Positions 24,443 to 33,443 of a DNA stretch of 64,000 nucleotides are shown piece by piece. The DNA comes from Streptomyces sp. NBC_01481. GTDB taxonomy: Bacteria > Actinomycetota > Actinomycetes > Streptomycetales > Streptomycetaceae. The notes below the pieces were generated by a model. That model saw only the letters and a program-made list of their open reading frames with translations, was not told where the DNA came from and ran no database searches. Positions within the stretch are counted from its first letter, which is position 1; each line of letters opens with the position of its first letter. A program made the translations under genes and the position numbers. Location: positions 508,501-572,500 of the forward strand of contig NZ_JAPEPT010000001.1 in NCBI RefSeq assembly GCF_026339995.1, in the 5' to 3' direction.

Positions 24443-26251
24443 TCAAACCGAAAGCGCCGCCGCCCCGATCAGCTCCGCAATCCGCTCCGGCGTCACCGCC
24501 CGTGAATACAGCCACCCCTGCCCCGTATCGCACCCGATCCGCCGCAGCCGCGACGCCTGCCCCGCCGTCTCCACGCATTCCGCCGTGACCGTCAGCCCCA
24601 GCCGGTGCGCCAGTTGGACCATCGCCTCGACGATGGTCTCGTCCGCCGGGTTCGGGTGCGCCTCGTCCTGGAAGCCGCGGACAAACGATCCGTCGAGCTT
24701 CAGTACGGATACCGGCAGCCGGCTCAGGTACGCCAGGTTCGAGTAGCCCGTCCCGAAGTCGTCGATCGCGATCCGTACGCCCATGTCGCTCAGCGCCTGC
24801 AGCGCCTGGAGCGGGCGGCCCGCCGAGCCCATCACCGCCGATTCGGTGAGTTCCAGCTGCAGCAGATGCGGCGCGAGTCCCGTCTCGGCCAGGATCCCCG
24901 CCACGTCGGCGACCAGGTCGGAGTCCCAGACCTGCCGCACGGCGACGTTGACGCTCACGAACAGCGGCGGTGCCTCGGGGTGTTCCTTCTGCCACTGGCG
25001 GGCCTGGCGGCACGCCGTACGCAGGACCCACCGCCCGAGCTGGACGATCGAGCCGTCCTCTTCAGCAATTCCGATGAACCGATTCGGCGCCAGCGTGCCG
25101 AACTGCGGATGATTCCATCGCACAAGTGCCTCGACGCCCCGCGTGACCCCGTCCGCCATCCCCACCAGCGGCTGGTACTCCAGCGTGAACTCCCCGCGTT
25201 CCACGGCCGGCCGTAGTGTCGACGAAAGTGCCTGACGGGTCATCCGGTGCGCGTTGCGCTCGGGGTCGAAGAGGGTCCAGCGGGCCTTGCCGTCCGCCTT
25301 CGCCCAGTAGAGCGTCGTGTCCGCGGCCTGCATCAGGCAGGTGGCCGTGGTCCCCGAGACCGACCGTTCCACCACGCCGATCGACGCCGAGACCGAGAGC
25401 CGCTGCCCCGCCAGGTCGAACGGCTGCTGTAATGCGGCCAGTACGCACCGCGCCAGATCGGCGAGTTGTTCCGTACCGGTGGAGTCCTCGACGAGGATCG
25501 CGAACTCGTCGCCGCCCAGCCGTGCCACCAAGTGCCCGCCGCTGCGCGTATACCCGTCGCTGTCCGCGCACTCGGTCAGCCGCGCGGCGACCGCCGCGAG
25601 GAGCCGGTCGCCGACCCGGTGCCCGAGCGTGTCGTTGACCGCCTTGAAGCCGTCGAGGTCGAGGTAGCAGAGGCCGATCCGCCCGGTCGAGCCGTGGTCG
25701 TACGCCGATGATTCGAGCGCCGCCGACAGTCGCTCGAAGAACAGCGTGCGGTTGGGCAGCCGCGTCACGGCGTCGTGCATCTGGAGATGGCGCAGCCGGG
25801 CCTGGAGCTCGCGGCGGTCGCTGATGTCCGTGATGGACAGCAGCACGTTGCGGCTTTCGGGCACGGGCGCCACCGTCACCTCGGCCCACAGCGCGTGCCC
25901 GTCGGGGTGCTTGAGGCGGCGCGTACAGCGGAAGCGGGACCGTCGGCCGCGCAGCACTTCGCGGTACGCGTGCCAGGTGCGGCGGTCCGACGCCAGGTCC
26001 ACGAGATCCGCGGCGAACTGTTCCCGCAGGGTCACGGGTTCGGTGCCCAGCAGCGTGGCGAGTGCCGTGTTCGCTGTGACGACGAGGCCCTCGTTGTCGA
26101 CGACCGCCATCGCGAGATGGGCGGCGTTGAACGCGGCCCAGTGGTCACGCTGTTCCGCCGCGCCGACGCTGTGACGCTGTGTGACCGACGGCCGGACATT
26201 CCCGGGGACTGCGACTCCCGCGGGCCCTGTTCCTTCGGAGGTTCCGCTCAC
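24443..26251 (-). CDS. cdgA: GGDEF-EAL cyclic-di-GMP enzyme CdgA
   Basis: A protein with PAS, GGDEF and EAL domains. The start is uncertain: a GTG at 26251 has GGGAG six bases upstream and gives 602 residues, whereas in-frame codons at 26332 and 26518 lack such a site. The PAS domain covers about residues 45-160, the diguanylate cyclase domain has an intact GGDEF (RLGGDEFAILVED) and the phosphodiesterase domain an intact EAL (GVEALVRWNHP) with DDFGTGYSNL and the ECVET motif. Both activities look possible. In S. coelicolor CdgA is a BldD target whose overexpression blocks aerial growth and antibiotic production; the assignment rests on domain order and synteny. Confidence 0.85.
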   Translation of the reverse strand: MSGTSEGTGPAGVAVPGNVRPSVTQRHSVGAAEQRDHWAAFNAAHLAMAVVDNEGLVVTANTALATLLGTEPVTLREQFAADLVDLASDRRTWHAYREVLRGRRSRFRCTRRLKHPDGHALWAEVTVAPVPESRNVLLSITDISDRRELQARLRHLQMHDAVTRLPNRTLFFERLSAALESSAYDHGSTGRIGLCYLDLDGFKAVNDTLGHRVGDRLLAAVAARLTECADSDGYTRSGGHLVARLGGDEFAILVEDSTGTEQLADLARCVLAALQQPFDLAGQRLSVSASIGVVERSVSGTTATCLMQAADTTLYWAKADGKARWTLFDPERNAHRMTRQALSSTLRPAVERGEFTLEYQPLVGMADGVTRGVEALVRWNHPQFGTLAPNRFIGIAEEDGSIVQLGRWVLRTACRQARQWQKEHPEAPPLFVSVNVAVRQVWDSDLVADVAGILAETGLAPHLLQLELTESAVMGSAGRPLQALQALSDMGVRIAIDDFGTGYSNLAYLSRLPVSVLKLDGSFVRGFQDEAHPNPADETIVEAMVQLAHRLGLTVTAECVETAGQASRLRRIGCDTGQGWLYSRAVTPERIAELIGAAALSV

Positions 26252-26604
26252 CGCTCGCTCCCGCAGTGCAGTTGTGTCGTCCAGGGTCGTACAGATGTGG
26301 TCGGGAAGAGGTCGGGAAAGTGAGCCGATCATAGAGCCACGCGCCTGGGCCGTTCCAGCGACGAGGCCCGCGAGCAGTCCCCTCCACGCCTTCGGCCGAT
26401 CGTTTCTGCACAGGTCCTGGCCGGGCCCGATCCCGTTCTGACCGAATGTGACGTTCCGTGAGCCATCGGAGTGTCGCCGGGTCTCGGGTCGGTGTCGAGC
26501 CGGTGTCGGGTCGGTCACCCGGGTGGGGCAGCGGAACAGGGCGTACTACCGCAAACAAGCACAAGGTGGTTGAGGTGTCGCGCATTCCGTAGCCGGAGGT
26601 CCAC

Positions 26605-27861
26605 GTGGAGGGTCAGCAGTCATCCGAGGGAACACCCGAGGGAGTGGAACGCGTACGTCTGCGCAGTGCCGCCGCCGCGCTCACCTCCCTCATGGCGCTC
26701 GCCGCCACATCCTTGGTCGCGGGCCCCGCGGTGGCATCCACCACGTCGGGCCCCTGCGCCCTTCCCCGCACCGCGGCGCACCACTCCCTGGGCGTGGACA
26801 CCTGGAACGCCGCGTATCCGCGCCCGGCCCGGACCCTGAACGCGGTCGTGATCTTCGTGTCGTTCCCGGACCATGTGCCGGCGAACGCGCCGGAAGAGCT
26901 CGCCGCCGACCACTTCCCGGCCACCAGCACGTTCTTCACGCGCGCCTCCTACGGCAGGTTCTCGCTGCGGGCCGAACCGCAGCGCCAGTGGGTGACGATG
27001 CCGAAGGCCTCGACGGAGTACGGGATACGACGGGACTGGCGGTCCGAGCAGCGCAGCGCCTATCTGGGCGACGCGCTCGATGCCGCGGACGCGGGCGTGG
27101 ACTTCTCGCGCTACGACATCGTCTATCTGGTCGCCGACCCGGATGCGCCCGGCGTGGACTCCGACGCGACGAAGGTCGTCAATCTCGACCAGCCGCTGCA
27201 CGCCGACGGCACCGACATCAGCCGAGTCGTCACCGTCTTCGAACACCATCCGCCTGACCGCAATGTGCTGGCCCACGAGACCGGGCACGTCTTCGATTTG
27301 CCGGACCTCTACCACCGGCCGGTGGACGGACAGGGTGACTGGGACACGTATGTCGGCGACTGGGATGTGATGGGCAGCCAGTTCGGGCTGTCGCCGGACC
27401 TCTTCGGCTGGCACAAGTGGAAGCTGGGCTGGCTGGACCGGCAGGCCGTGCGGTGCGTCACCAGGACGGGGCTGATCACGCTGGAGCCGATCTCCGCCGC
27501 GCCCGCGCCGGGCGCGAGCCTCGGCACCCGGCTCGCGGTCGTACGCACCGGCGAGGACACGGCGCTCGCGGTCGAGGCGCGCAGCGCGACGGGCAATGAC
27601 GAGACGACCTGCACGGAGGGCGTGCTGATCTACCGCGTCCAGTCCGACGCGGACTCGGGCGGCGGCCCGGTCGAGGTCGTCGACACCCATCCGGAGACGG
27701 AGGCGTGCTGGGACGAGTCGGTGTACCCGCCGCTCGCGGACGCGCCGCTGGGGGTCGGTGAGACGTTCACGATGCCGGGGGCGCCGGGGGAGCGGACGCG
27801 GGTGGAGGTGGCGGACCGTACCCGCGCGGGCGCGTGGACCGTCCGGATCTCGACGGTGTAG
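26605..27861 (+). CDS. secreted M6 family metalloprotease
   Basis: A 418-residue exported zinc protease. The GTG at 26605 is preceded by GGAGGTCCAC. A signal sequence runs to about residue 45 (SLMALAATSLVAGPAVA). The zinc motif is HETGHVFDLPDLYH (His224, Glu225, His228, with a Met-turn-like DVMGSQ after it), typical of immune-inhibitor-A-like M6 peptidases. It is divergent from cdgA and followed by a terminator. A housekeeping exoenzyme role is likely. Confidence 0.85.
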   Translation: MEGQQSSEGTPEGVERVRLRSAAAALTSLMALAATSLVAGPAVASTTSGPCALPRTAAHHSLGVDTWNAAYPRPARTLNAVVIFVSFPDHVPANAPEELAADHFPATSTFFTRASYGRFSLRAEPQRQWVTMPKASTEYGIRRDWRSEQRSAYLGDALDAADAGVDFSRYDIVYLVADPDAPGVDSDATKVVNLDQPLHADGTDISRVVTVFEHHPPDRNVLAHETGHVFDLPDLYHRPVDGQGDWDTYVGDWDVMGSQFGLSPDLFGWHKWKLGWLDRQAVRCVTRTGLITLEPISAAPAPGASLGTRLAVVRTGEDTALAVEARSATGNDETTCTEGVLIYRVQSDADSGGGPVEVVDTHPETEACWDESVYPPLADAPLGVGETFTMPGAPGERTRVEVADRTRAGAWTVRISTV

Positions 27862-27902
27862 CCCGCGGGGCCCCGCGACTCCGGGCGGCTCTCGGGCGCA
27901 CG

Positions 27903-27934
27903 AAAAGGCCCCCCGCTTCCGCGAGGGGCTTTTT
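27903..27934. terminator. terminator between the M6 protease and tRNA-Lys copy 3
   Basis: AAAAGGCCCCCCGC and GCGAGGGGCTTTTT pair with loop TTCC and one or two mismatches. It can serve the protease gene (plus) and the tRNA (minus). Confidence 0.85.
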
Positions 27935-27941
27935 CCGTCTG

Positions 27942-28015
27942 TGCGCCGCCAGGGACTCGAACCCCGGACCCGCTGATTAAGAGTCAGCTGCTCTAACCAA
28001 CTGAGCTAGCGGCGC
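27942..28015 (-). tRNA. tRNA-Lys (CTT), copy 3 of 3
   Basis: Identical to the copies at 6711-6784 and 14536-14609, again with the GTCAGCAG 5' flank. Its first ten bases overlap the end of the hypothetical gene at 28006-28662. Confidence 0.97.
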
Positions 28016-28662
28016 CTGCTGACGTCGTAGACCTTAGCATCCTGATCGGCGGGAGGAAAAATCGATACTCGGACGCTCGGCGACGAGGCCGCGCGGGCCG
28101 CGCGCACGCATGCCCAGAGCACCACCTCGGGCCCCGGGAGCCACGGGTGGCGGGTGTCGGGAGCCACCAGCCAGCGCGGCCCGGATGCCCTGTGGTCCTG
28201 GGTCAGCGGCGGTACGGTCACGGCGTCGCCGATGCCGTGGCAGAACATCGGCGGCACGGCTTCGCCCCACTCCTCCCAGTCGAGCAGGGACGGCAGCCGC
28301 TGGGCGGTGCCGGGGGCGGTGAAGAGCAGCATCCGGCCACGGTGCATGGCGACCGGGCCGGAGCCGGGCCCCTCCTCCCACAGCCGGTCGAGCATCCGGC
28401 GGCCGAAGATCGCGGGCACGTTCACGACGTCGAAGACCGAGCCGCAGGGGAGTACGGCGGGGGTGGTCGGGCGGGTCTCCCAGAGTGCGAGCATCGAGCG
28501 CGGATGGGCGCCGGCGGAGGTGAGCCAGCTGCCGCCGGGGGGTGTGACATGGGCGGAGTGGTGTCCGCCCTCCTCCCTCAGGAAGGCGAAGATGTCGGTC
28601 CGGCGCTCGTCGTCACCGGCACCGGGGTTCAGCAGGGAGTCATCTCGCAGCCATGCGCTCAT
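28006..28662 (-). CDS. hypothetical protein, prim-pol-like N-terminal domain suspected
   Basis: A 218-residue cytosolic protein starting MSAWLRDDSLL. The segment PCGSVFDVVNVPAIFG resembles a stretch found in bifunctional primase/polymerase N-terminal-like proteins of Streptomyces, but catalytic residues were not verified, so this is tentative. Its stop codon lies inside the 5' end of tRNA-Lys copy 3: the last residues SRRR are encoded by the tRNA leader and acceptor stem. The true end may have been displaced by arrival of the tRNA copy. Confidence 0.6.
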   Translation of the reverse strand: MSAWLRDDSLLNPGAGDDERRTDIFAFLREEGGHHSAHVTPPGGSWLTSAGAHPRSMLALWETRPTTPAVLPCGSVFDVVNVPAIFGRRMLDRLWEEGPGSGPVAMHRGRMLLFTAPGTAQRLPSLLDWEEWGEAVPPMFCHGIGDAVTVPPLTQDHRASGPRWLVAPDTRHPWLPGPEVVLWACVRAARAASSPSVRVSIFPPADQDAKVYDVSRRR

Positions 28663-28750
28663 AAAACAAGATCTACCCGGAGTGACCGTTCAGTTTCTGA
28701 GAGTTGCCGGAAACGGGGACAGGGCGGGGCGGGTGGGAGTATCTTGCGCA

Positions 28751-28764
28751 CCGGCATATGCCGG
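28751..28764. promoter_or_regulatory. palindrome CCGGCATATGCCGG, possible operator
   Basis: A perfect 14-base palindrome lies about 90 bases upstream of the gene starting at 28662, in the 125-base gap after the small gene at 28788. Flanking bases extend it to CACCGGCATATGCCGGGTG. It could be an operator; no regulator is known for it. A shorter relative, TGGCATATGCCA, occurs at 15580. Confidence 0.35.
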
Positions 28765-28787
28765 GTGGGATGTTCCCGGGGCACGCC

Positions 28788-29129
28788 TTACTGCTGGGAC
28801 CCGCCGCGCTGCAGCTCGCGGCCGAATTCGATCATCTTCTTCGCATAGTCGGCCGTCCACTCCGCCCGCTCGGCGATGTCCGCGGGGGTCAGCCGGTCGA
28901 AACGGCCGGGGTCGGCGAGCTGGGCCGCCGCGAGGGCCTGGAACTCCACCGCCCGGTCGGTGGCCGCCCGGAAGGCGAGCGTCAGCTCGGTCGCCCGGGC
29001 CAGCAGCTCCCGGGGGTCCTCGATCGACTCCAGGTCGAAGAAGTGCTCGGGGTCGGCGGCGGCCTCCGACGGCTCGAAGAGCAGCGGTGCCGGTCGCAGC
29101 TTGCGCTCGCTCCGCTCGGGTTGCGCCAT
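28788..29129 (-). CDS. small conserved-looking hypothetical protein
   Basis: A 113-residue acidic, helical, cytosolic protein beginning MAQPERSERKLRPAP. The ATG at 29129 has an excellent ribosome binding site, AGGAGGAG, eight bases upstream. Segments such as ELLARATELTLAFRAATDRA and TADYAKKMIEFGRELQRGG suggest alpha-helices, perhaps a coiled coil. No family is recognised. It has its own upstream region of about 280 bases. Confidence 0.75.
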   Translation of the reverse strand: MAQPERSERKLRPAPLLFEPSEAAADPEHFFDLESIEDPRELLARATELTLAFRAATDRAVEFQALAAAQLADPGRFDRLTPADIAERAEWTADYAKKMIEFGRELQRGGSQQ

Positions 29130-29410
29130 GTGGTTCTCCTCCTCGCACAGGTTCGGCCCCGTCCCGGCCGCCCCCCATTGACCTTGTTCTCTGATCTGTT
29201 CCCCGGCCGCTCTCTGCCCATGGCCGTCTTCTATTGTCGCGGCCCGCGCAAGGCCGCCTACGGAGCCCAGCTCACCCGGTGTTCCGCCAGGTGAGCGAGA
29301 ACCGCGTGGTTGGCCTCCCAGTCGTCGGGGCCGTTTCCCTCGGCCGCCTCCGGCGGCGTGCCGGACTCCGTCCGGCGTTCGGGGGGCCCATGCCGTCCGC
29401 TGCCGCGGGC

Positions 29411-30748
29411 TCACGGGCGCCAGGTGACGCGGTGGTTCGACCAGTGGTCCCATGTGGACTGCATCGCCTCCCAGCCGTCCGGGAACTTGACCGTGACGCC
29501 CAGCTGGACCGGCTCCGTCGAGGGATGTTCGTCCAGGAGGTCGCTCACGCCCGCGCGGCACACCACGATGCACGCGTGCCGGTGGCGCGACGCCAGCACG
29601 CACAGCCTGCCCGTCTCCAGGTGGAACGCCGTCGCGTCCGGCCGGCCCGACAGCGGGTGCAGCACGACCGTGACATCGAACTCCCGGCCCTGCAGACGGT
29701 TCGCCGTGTCCACCGTGACATCCGCGACGCCCACTTCCGCCAGCGCCGCCCGTACCGCCGCCGCCTGGTCGCGGTGGGCCGTGCCGACCGCGATCCGGTC
29801 GGCGGTCACCGGGACCGGGTCCGGGGAGCGCTCGGAGACGGCCGCGCCGCCGCGGTCCAGCAGTCGGCGGACGACCAGGGCCACGGCACGTACCGCCTCC
29901 GGGTCCGTACGGGGTGTGTGCCGGGCGGGCAGCTCCAGCAGGCCCCAGCCCGACTCGGCCGCCTCGTCCAGCACCCGGTCGGGGCCCGAGCCGTCCGACG
30001 CCACCCCGAAGGCCAGCCGCCGCTCCGACTCGCCCGTGCCGCTGCGGAAGGGCGTGTACGGATAGAACGCGTCGGAGACCAGCGGCGCGGCCGACGCCGG
30101 GAGCCGCCAGGACACCGGCAGCCGGTGCTGCGGCAGCTCCGGATTGTGGGCGAGCAGCGTGGAGACCGCGCTCGCGGACGGGTCGTACGAGAGCCCGGCC
30201 CACTGGTCCGCGCCGACGATCGAGAACGGGTCCAGCTGACCTGGGTCGCCCACGAACAGGGCACGCTCGAAGAGCCCGGCGACGGCGAGCAGCGCGTCGG
30301 AGCGCATCTGGTAGGCCTCGTCGACGATGGCGTGCCGCCAGGGCTCGACGCCCTGGACATGCGCCCACTTCGCGGCGGTCGAGATGACGATCTCCAGGCC
30401 CGCGAGGTCGCCCGCCTTCGCGGACTTGCGGACGTTGTCCAGTTCGTCGAGCGCCTTGTCGTACGGGTCGGAGTCGTTGCTGTGCAGCCGCCCGACCGGC
30501 AGCTCGGGCTCCTTCTCGGCGAGCCGCAGGACCAGGTCGTCCACCTGGGCGTTGGTCTGTGCGATGACCATCAATGGCCGCCCGGCCGCGGCCAGTTCAC
30601 GCGCGGCGTTCACGACGAGTGTGGACTTGCCCGCGCCGGGCGGCGAGTCCACGACGACGCCGCGGTGGCCGCCGTCCAGTGTGTCGGCGAGGATCGCGCC
30701 GGTGGCCCGCGCGGCCTCGGCGGCCGGGTCGAAGGCGTGCCCGCTCAC
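29411..30748 (-). CDS. superfamily 1 helicase of a nuclease-helicase operon
   Basis: A 445-residue SF1 ATPase/helicase. All main motifs are present: Walker A SPPGAGKST, motif Ia VIAQTNAQVDDL, DEAY in AIVDEAYQM (II), FVGDPGQLDPF (III), and the C-terminal NRLQGREFDVTVV (V) and LASRHRHACIVV (VI). It resembles DNA2/UvrD-like enzymes but is short, lacking large accessory domains. The GTG start overlaps the stop of the preceding gene (GTGA), so both are coupled. Working with the nuclease two genes upstream, it may process DNA ends in repair or defence. Confidence 0.8.
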   Translation of the reverse strand: MSGHAFDPAAEAARATGAILADTLDGGHRGVVVDSPPGAGKSTLVVNAARELAAAGRPLMVIAQTNAQVDDLVLRLAEKEPELPVGRLHSNDSDPYDKALDELDNVRKSAKAGDLAGLEIVISTAAKWAHVQGVEPWRHAIVDEAYQMRSDALLAVAGLFERALFVGDPGQLDPFSIVGADQWAGLSYDPSASAVSTLLAHNPELPQHRLPVSWRLPASAAPLVSDAFYPYTPFRSGTGESERRLAFGVASDGSGPDRVLDEAAESGWGLLELPARHTPRTDPEAVRAVALVVRRLLDRGGAAVSERSPDPVPVTADRIAVGTAHRDQAAAVRAALAEVGVADVTVDTANRLQGREFDVTVVLHPLSGRPDATAFHLETGRLCVLASRHRHACIVVCRAGVSDLLDEHPSTEPVQLGVTVKFPDGWEAMQSTWDHWSNHRVTWRP

Positions 30749-32331
30749 AGGATGTCCTCCGCAGTCACCGGGTCGGGGCTCTCCGCGGCCGTGCCCGGGG
30801 GCCCGCCGTGCGTCCACGGGGTCTCCTCCGGGTCCGGCAGCTTCGGGCCGCCCCGCTGGTCGTGCTCGAACAGGGTCCAGGCGATCCGCTCGCCCTTGTC
30901 CGGTACGGAGCCTTCCGCGGGGTCCCTGGAACGGCCCATCCGGTCGGTGAGCCGCAGCACCAGCGTCCCGTCCGCCTCGTAGCGTACGAACTCGGCCGTC
31001 TGCGCCTTGCCGCCCAGCGAGCGGTACACCTTCGCCCGCTCGCCCAGATGCGGCCGGTCGTCCGTACGGACCGTGAGCAGCGGGCGGGGGCTCGGCCGCT
31101 TCGAGTCGGACCAGGCCATCACGACCTCGGTCACCTCGCCCAGGAACGCCTCGCCCGCCAGCCTGCGCCCGGCCAGCACCAGCGGGTCGTCCAGCGCCTC
31201 CTGCGCCTCCAGCTGGGCCTGGGCCGTCTCGCGGGAGGCGAGCTTCTGCGCGGCCGTCACCGCGTCGTCGCGTCGTGGCTGCGGTGGCTCGCCCGCGCGG
31301 ACGCGGTCGCGGTGCGCGGTGAACGACCAGCGGTCCCGGGTCCAGCGGTCGGCCGCCCGGGGCCCCTCCGGCAGCGCGCGCAGCAGCTCCAGGCTGCGCC
31401 ACACGGCGTGCCATGTGGGCTTGAGCTGGGTCAGCACAAGGCGGCGGATCTCCCGCTCGGCGAGGGTGAGTTCACCGAGCCGGGCATCCGCCTCGGCGCC
31501 GTCCTCGGCCGCCCCGAGCGCCTGGCGTGCCCGGTCGTACCGCTCGACCGCGGGGGCCAGCAGTCTGTTGTCGAAGGCCGGGTCGGTGGCCGGACCGGCG
31601 GGCGGGCACAGCAGCTGGCCCCGGGCGTCCCGGGCGAGCTCCGCCCGCAGCGCCGCCTCCGCGCCCGACTCGCCCCCGGGGGGGTCGATCCAGGCGAGCA
31701 GCGCACCGAGGTGCTGGTCCTCCAGCGAGGACTGACCCGTCGCCCAGTGCCGCCCCAGTAGATCGGTCGCGGCGAGCAGCAGCGACGAGCCGGGCACCCG
31801 GGCACGCTCGCCGTAGTGCGTCAGCCAGCGGCCGAGCAGCGGGACGCGCGGCGGCGCGGGATAGGGCGCGTCGGGGTCCTGCTCCGCGGTACGCCGAAAA
31901 CGCATCGAGCGGCCCAGGAGTCTTACGAAGTCGATGCTTGCACGGCCCGGCACGATCAACTGCGGTGCGTCCGCGCACAGTTCGACCTCGACCTTGACCC
32001 GCTTTCCGGTCTCGGGATCGGTCTCGCTCCGCTCGGCGGGCTCCACGTCGTCGGCGTACGCGTCCAGGTGCGGCAGTACGGCGTCGGCGAGCTCGGCGAG
32101 AAAGGCGAAGCGCTGATCGCGGTCGCGCGGCTGTGCCACGACCAGCAGCCGCGGCTCCTCCTCGTCGGTGCCGACCAGCGCGCCCAGTGGGGCCCCCGCC
32201 TCACCGGCCGTCGTCAGCGGTACGAGAACCAGCGGGCGCTCGGACAGATGCCGGTGGCGCACCGTCGCGAGCGCAGCGGCCCGCCCCGACTCCACGGCCT
32301 CCAGCCGGGCGAGGGTGGAGATCAGCGACAT
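30745..32331 (-). CDS. hypothetical middle protein of the nuclease-helicase operon
   Basis: A 528-residue protein starting at the ATG at 32331 (MSLISTLARLEAVESG), ten bases inside the end of the nuclease gene and ending in a four-base overlap with the helicase gene. I recognise no catalytic motif. The central part is Arg/Ala-rich and helical; the last 130 residues (around LTVRTDDRPHLGERAKVYRS and GTLVLRLTDR) look beta-rich, as in accessory domains of SF1 helicases. It may be the regulatory or DNA-binding half of the helicase. Its invariable linkage to both neighbours here suggests a three-subunit complex. Confidence 0.75.
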   Translation of the reverse strand: MSLISTLARLEAVESGRAAALATVRHRHLSERPLVLVPLTTAGEAGAPLGALVGTDEEEPRLLVVAQPRDRDQRFAFLAELADAVLPHLDAYADDVEPAERSETDPETGKRVKVEVELCADAPQLIVPGRASIDFVRLLGRSMRFRRTAEQDPDAPYPAPPRVPLLGRWLTHYGERARVPGSSLLLAATDLLGRHWATGQSSLEDQHLGALLAWIDPPGGESGAEAALRAELARDARGQLLCPPAGPATDPAFDNRLLAPAVERYDRARQALGAAEDGAEADARLGELTLAEREIRRLVLTQLKPTWHAVWRSLELLRALPEGPRAADRWTRDRWSFTAHRDRVRAGEPPQPRRDDAVTAAQKLASRETAQAQLEAQEALDDPLVLAGRRLAGEAFLGEVTEVVMAWSDSKRPSPRPLLTVRTDDRPHLGERAKVYRSLGGKAQTAEFVRYEADGTLVLRLTDRMGRSRDPAEGSVPDKGERIAWTLFEHDQRGGPKLPDPEETPWTHGGPPGTAAESPDPVTAEDIL

Positions 32332-33443
32332 CCGGCCGCCTCCAGTGCTTCGGCCCGCAGAGCGGCGGCCCGGCGCAGGGCGGCGACCGCAGGGTCGTCC
32401 GGATCGCCTGCCGTGCCACGGGCCGCGGCCAGGACGTCGCCGATGGTCGTAAGACCGCCGAGTTCGCCGCGCACCCCGCGCCCCAGCGCTTCCACCGCCC
32501 CGGCGCCGCGGGCCCGGTCGCGGCAGTGGAAGGCCAGCTCGCAGGCGGCCAGGCACTCGGGGGCGTACGCGGCCGACACCGACTCGACCGCTGCCGTCAG
32601 CTCTTCGGCCGGGCGCTCCACATCGAAGGTCGTGCCTTCGGGCAGGGCCGCGGCGATGTCCTCGATCCGGGTCAGCCTGGCCAGTTGACGGCGGGTGACC
32701 GACAGCTGCTTGCGTACGTCGACGACGGACGCGGTCGGCAGATTGGAGAAGTCCTTGGGGCAGACCAGCAGGACCGAATGGGCCACCCGCGCCCCGTCCG
32801 TCACCGACGCGACCCGCTCCAGCGCCAGTACGTACACGGCGGCCTGGCGCGCGGCCGCGCCCACCTTCGCCGCGTCCGCCGAGGCGTCGATCATCGGGAA
32901 GGACTTGATCTCGACGACCGTCCACGTCCCGTCGGGGTGGACGACCACTGCGTCCGGCTCCAGATAGGCGGGGGAGCCCGCGACCTCCAGCGCCAGCATG
33001 GGGTGGTCGAGCAGTGTCCACGCCTTCGCGGCGGTCGCCTCGCGCAGCGCGAGAGCCGTGCGCGCGGCCCGGCCCTCGGGTCCGGCGGCCGACAGTTCGG
33101 GCACGCGGACCTCGGCCGGGGTGTCCACACCGATGAGCCGCGTCAGCTCCTTGCCGCCGTCGGCCTTGACCTTCGCCTCGAAGGCGTTGCCGCGCATGAA
33201 AGCGAACTGGGACTGGCCGAACGCCGCCGGGGATCCCAGCGCGGACGCGAGCGCCGCCTTGTCCACCCCGGCACCGTCCAGCAGCGCGCGCCGCTTGCAG
33301 CCGGGGTTGGCCGCGAGGGCGGCCAGCGCGCGGGCGTCGAGCGGATGGGGCTGGGCGGCGGGACCGCGCAGCTCAGCGAGCCGCTGCCGTAGTGCTGTCG
33401 TCGGCGCCGGCGGAGGTGGTCCGCTGTCCAGGGATTCGCTCAC
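32322..33443 (-). CDS. Cas4/AddB-like Fe-S PD-(D/E)XK nuclease
   Basis: A 373-residue nuclease of the RecB/Cas4 type. Counting from the GTG at 33443, motif I is RGNAFEAK (about 84-91), motif II EPDAVVV (Asp164), motif III EIK (Glu178, Lys180) and the QxxxY motif is QAAVY (about 200-204). One cysteine precedes the domain in GCKRR (Cys49) and three follow it in a CX3CX5C cluster (Cys297, 301, 307), the pattern that binds a 4Fe-4S cluster in Cas4 and AddB. The start is uncertain because no ribosome binding site is clear and the codon lies within the upstream PAP2 gene. It heads a coupled operon with the unknown protein and the SF1 helicase. Confidence 0.8.
   Translation of the reverse strand: MSESLDSGPPPPAPTTALRQRLAELRGPAAQPHPLDARALAALAANPGCKRRALLDGAGVDKAALASALGSPAAFGQSQFAFMRGNAFEAKVKADGGKELTRLIGVDTPAEVRVPELSAAGPEGRAARTALALREATAAKAWTLLDHPMLALEVAGSPAYLEPDAVVVHPDGTWTVVEIKSFPMIDASADAAKVGAAARQAAVYVLALERVASVTDGARVAHSVLLVCPKDFSNLPTASVVDVRKQLSVTRRQLARLTRIEDIAAALPEGTTFDVERPAEELTAAVESVSAAYAPECLAACELAFHCRDRARGAGAVEALGRGVRGELGGLTTIGDVLAAARGTAGDPDDPAVAALRRAAALRAEALEAAGCR

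Noticed and set aside
32322..33443. Cas4 as evidence of a CRISPR system
   Set aside because: The nuclease has Cas4-like motifs, but no other cas gene or array is nearby and its partner is an SF1 helicase.
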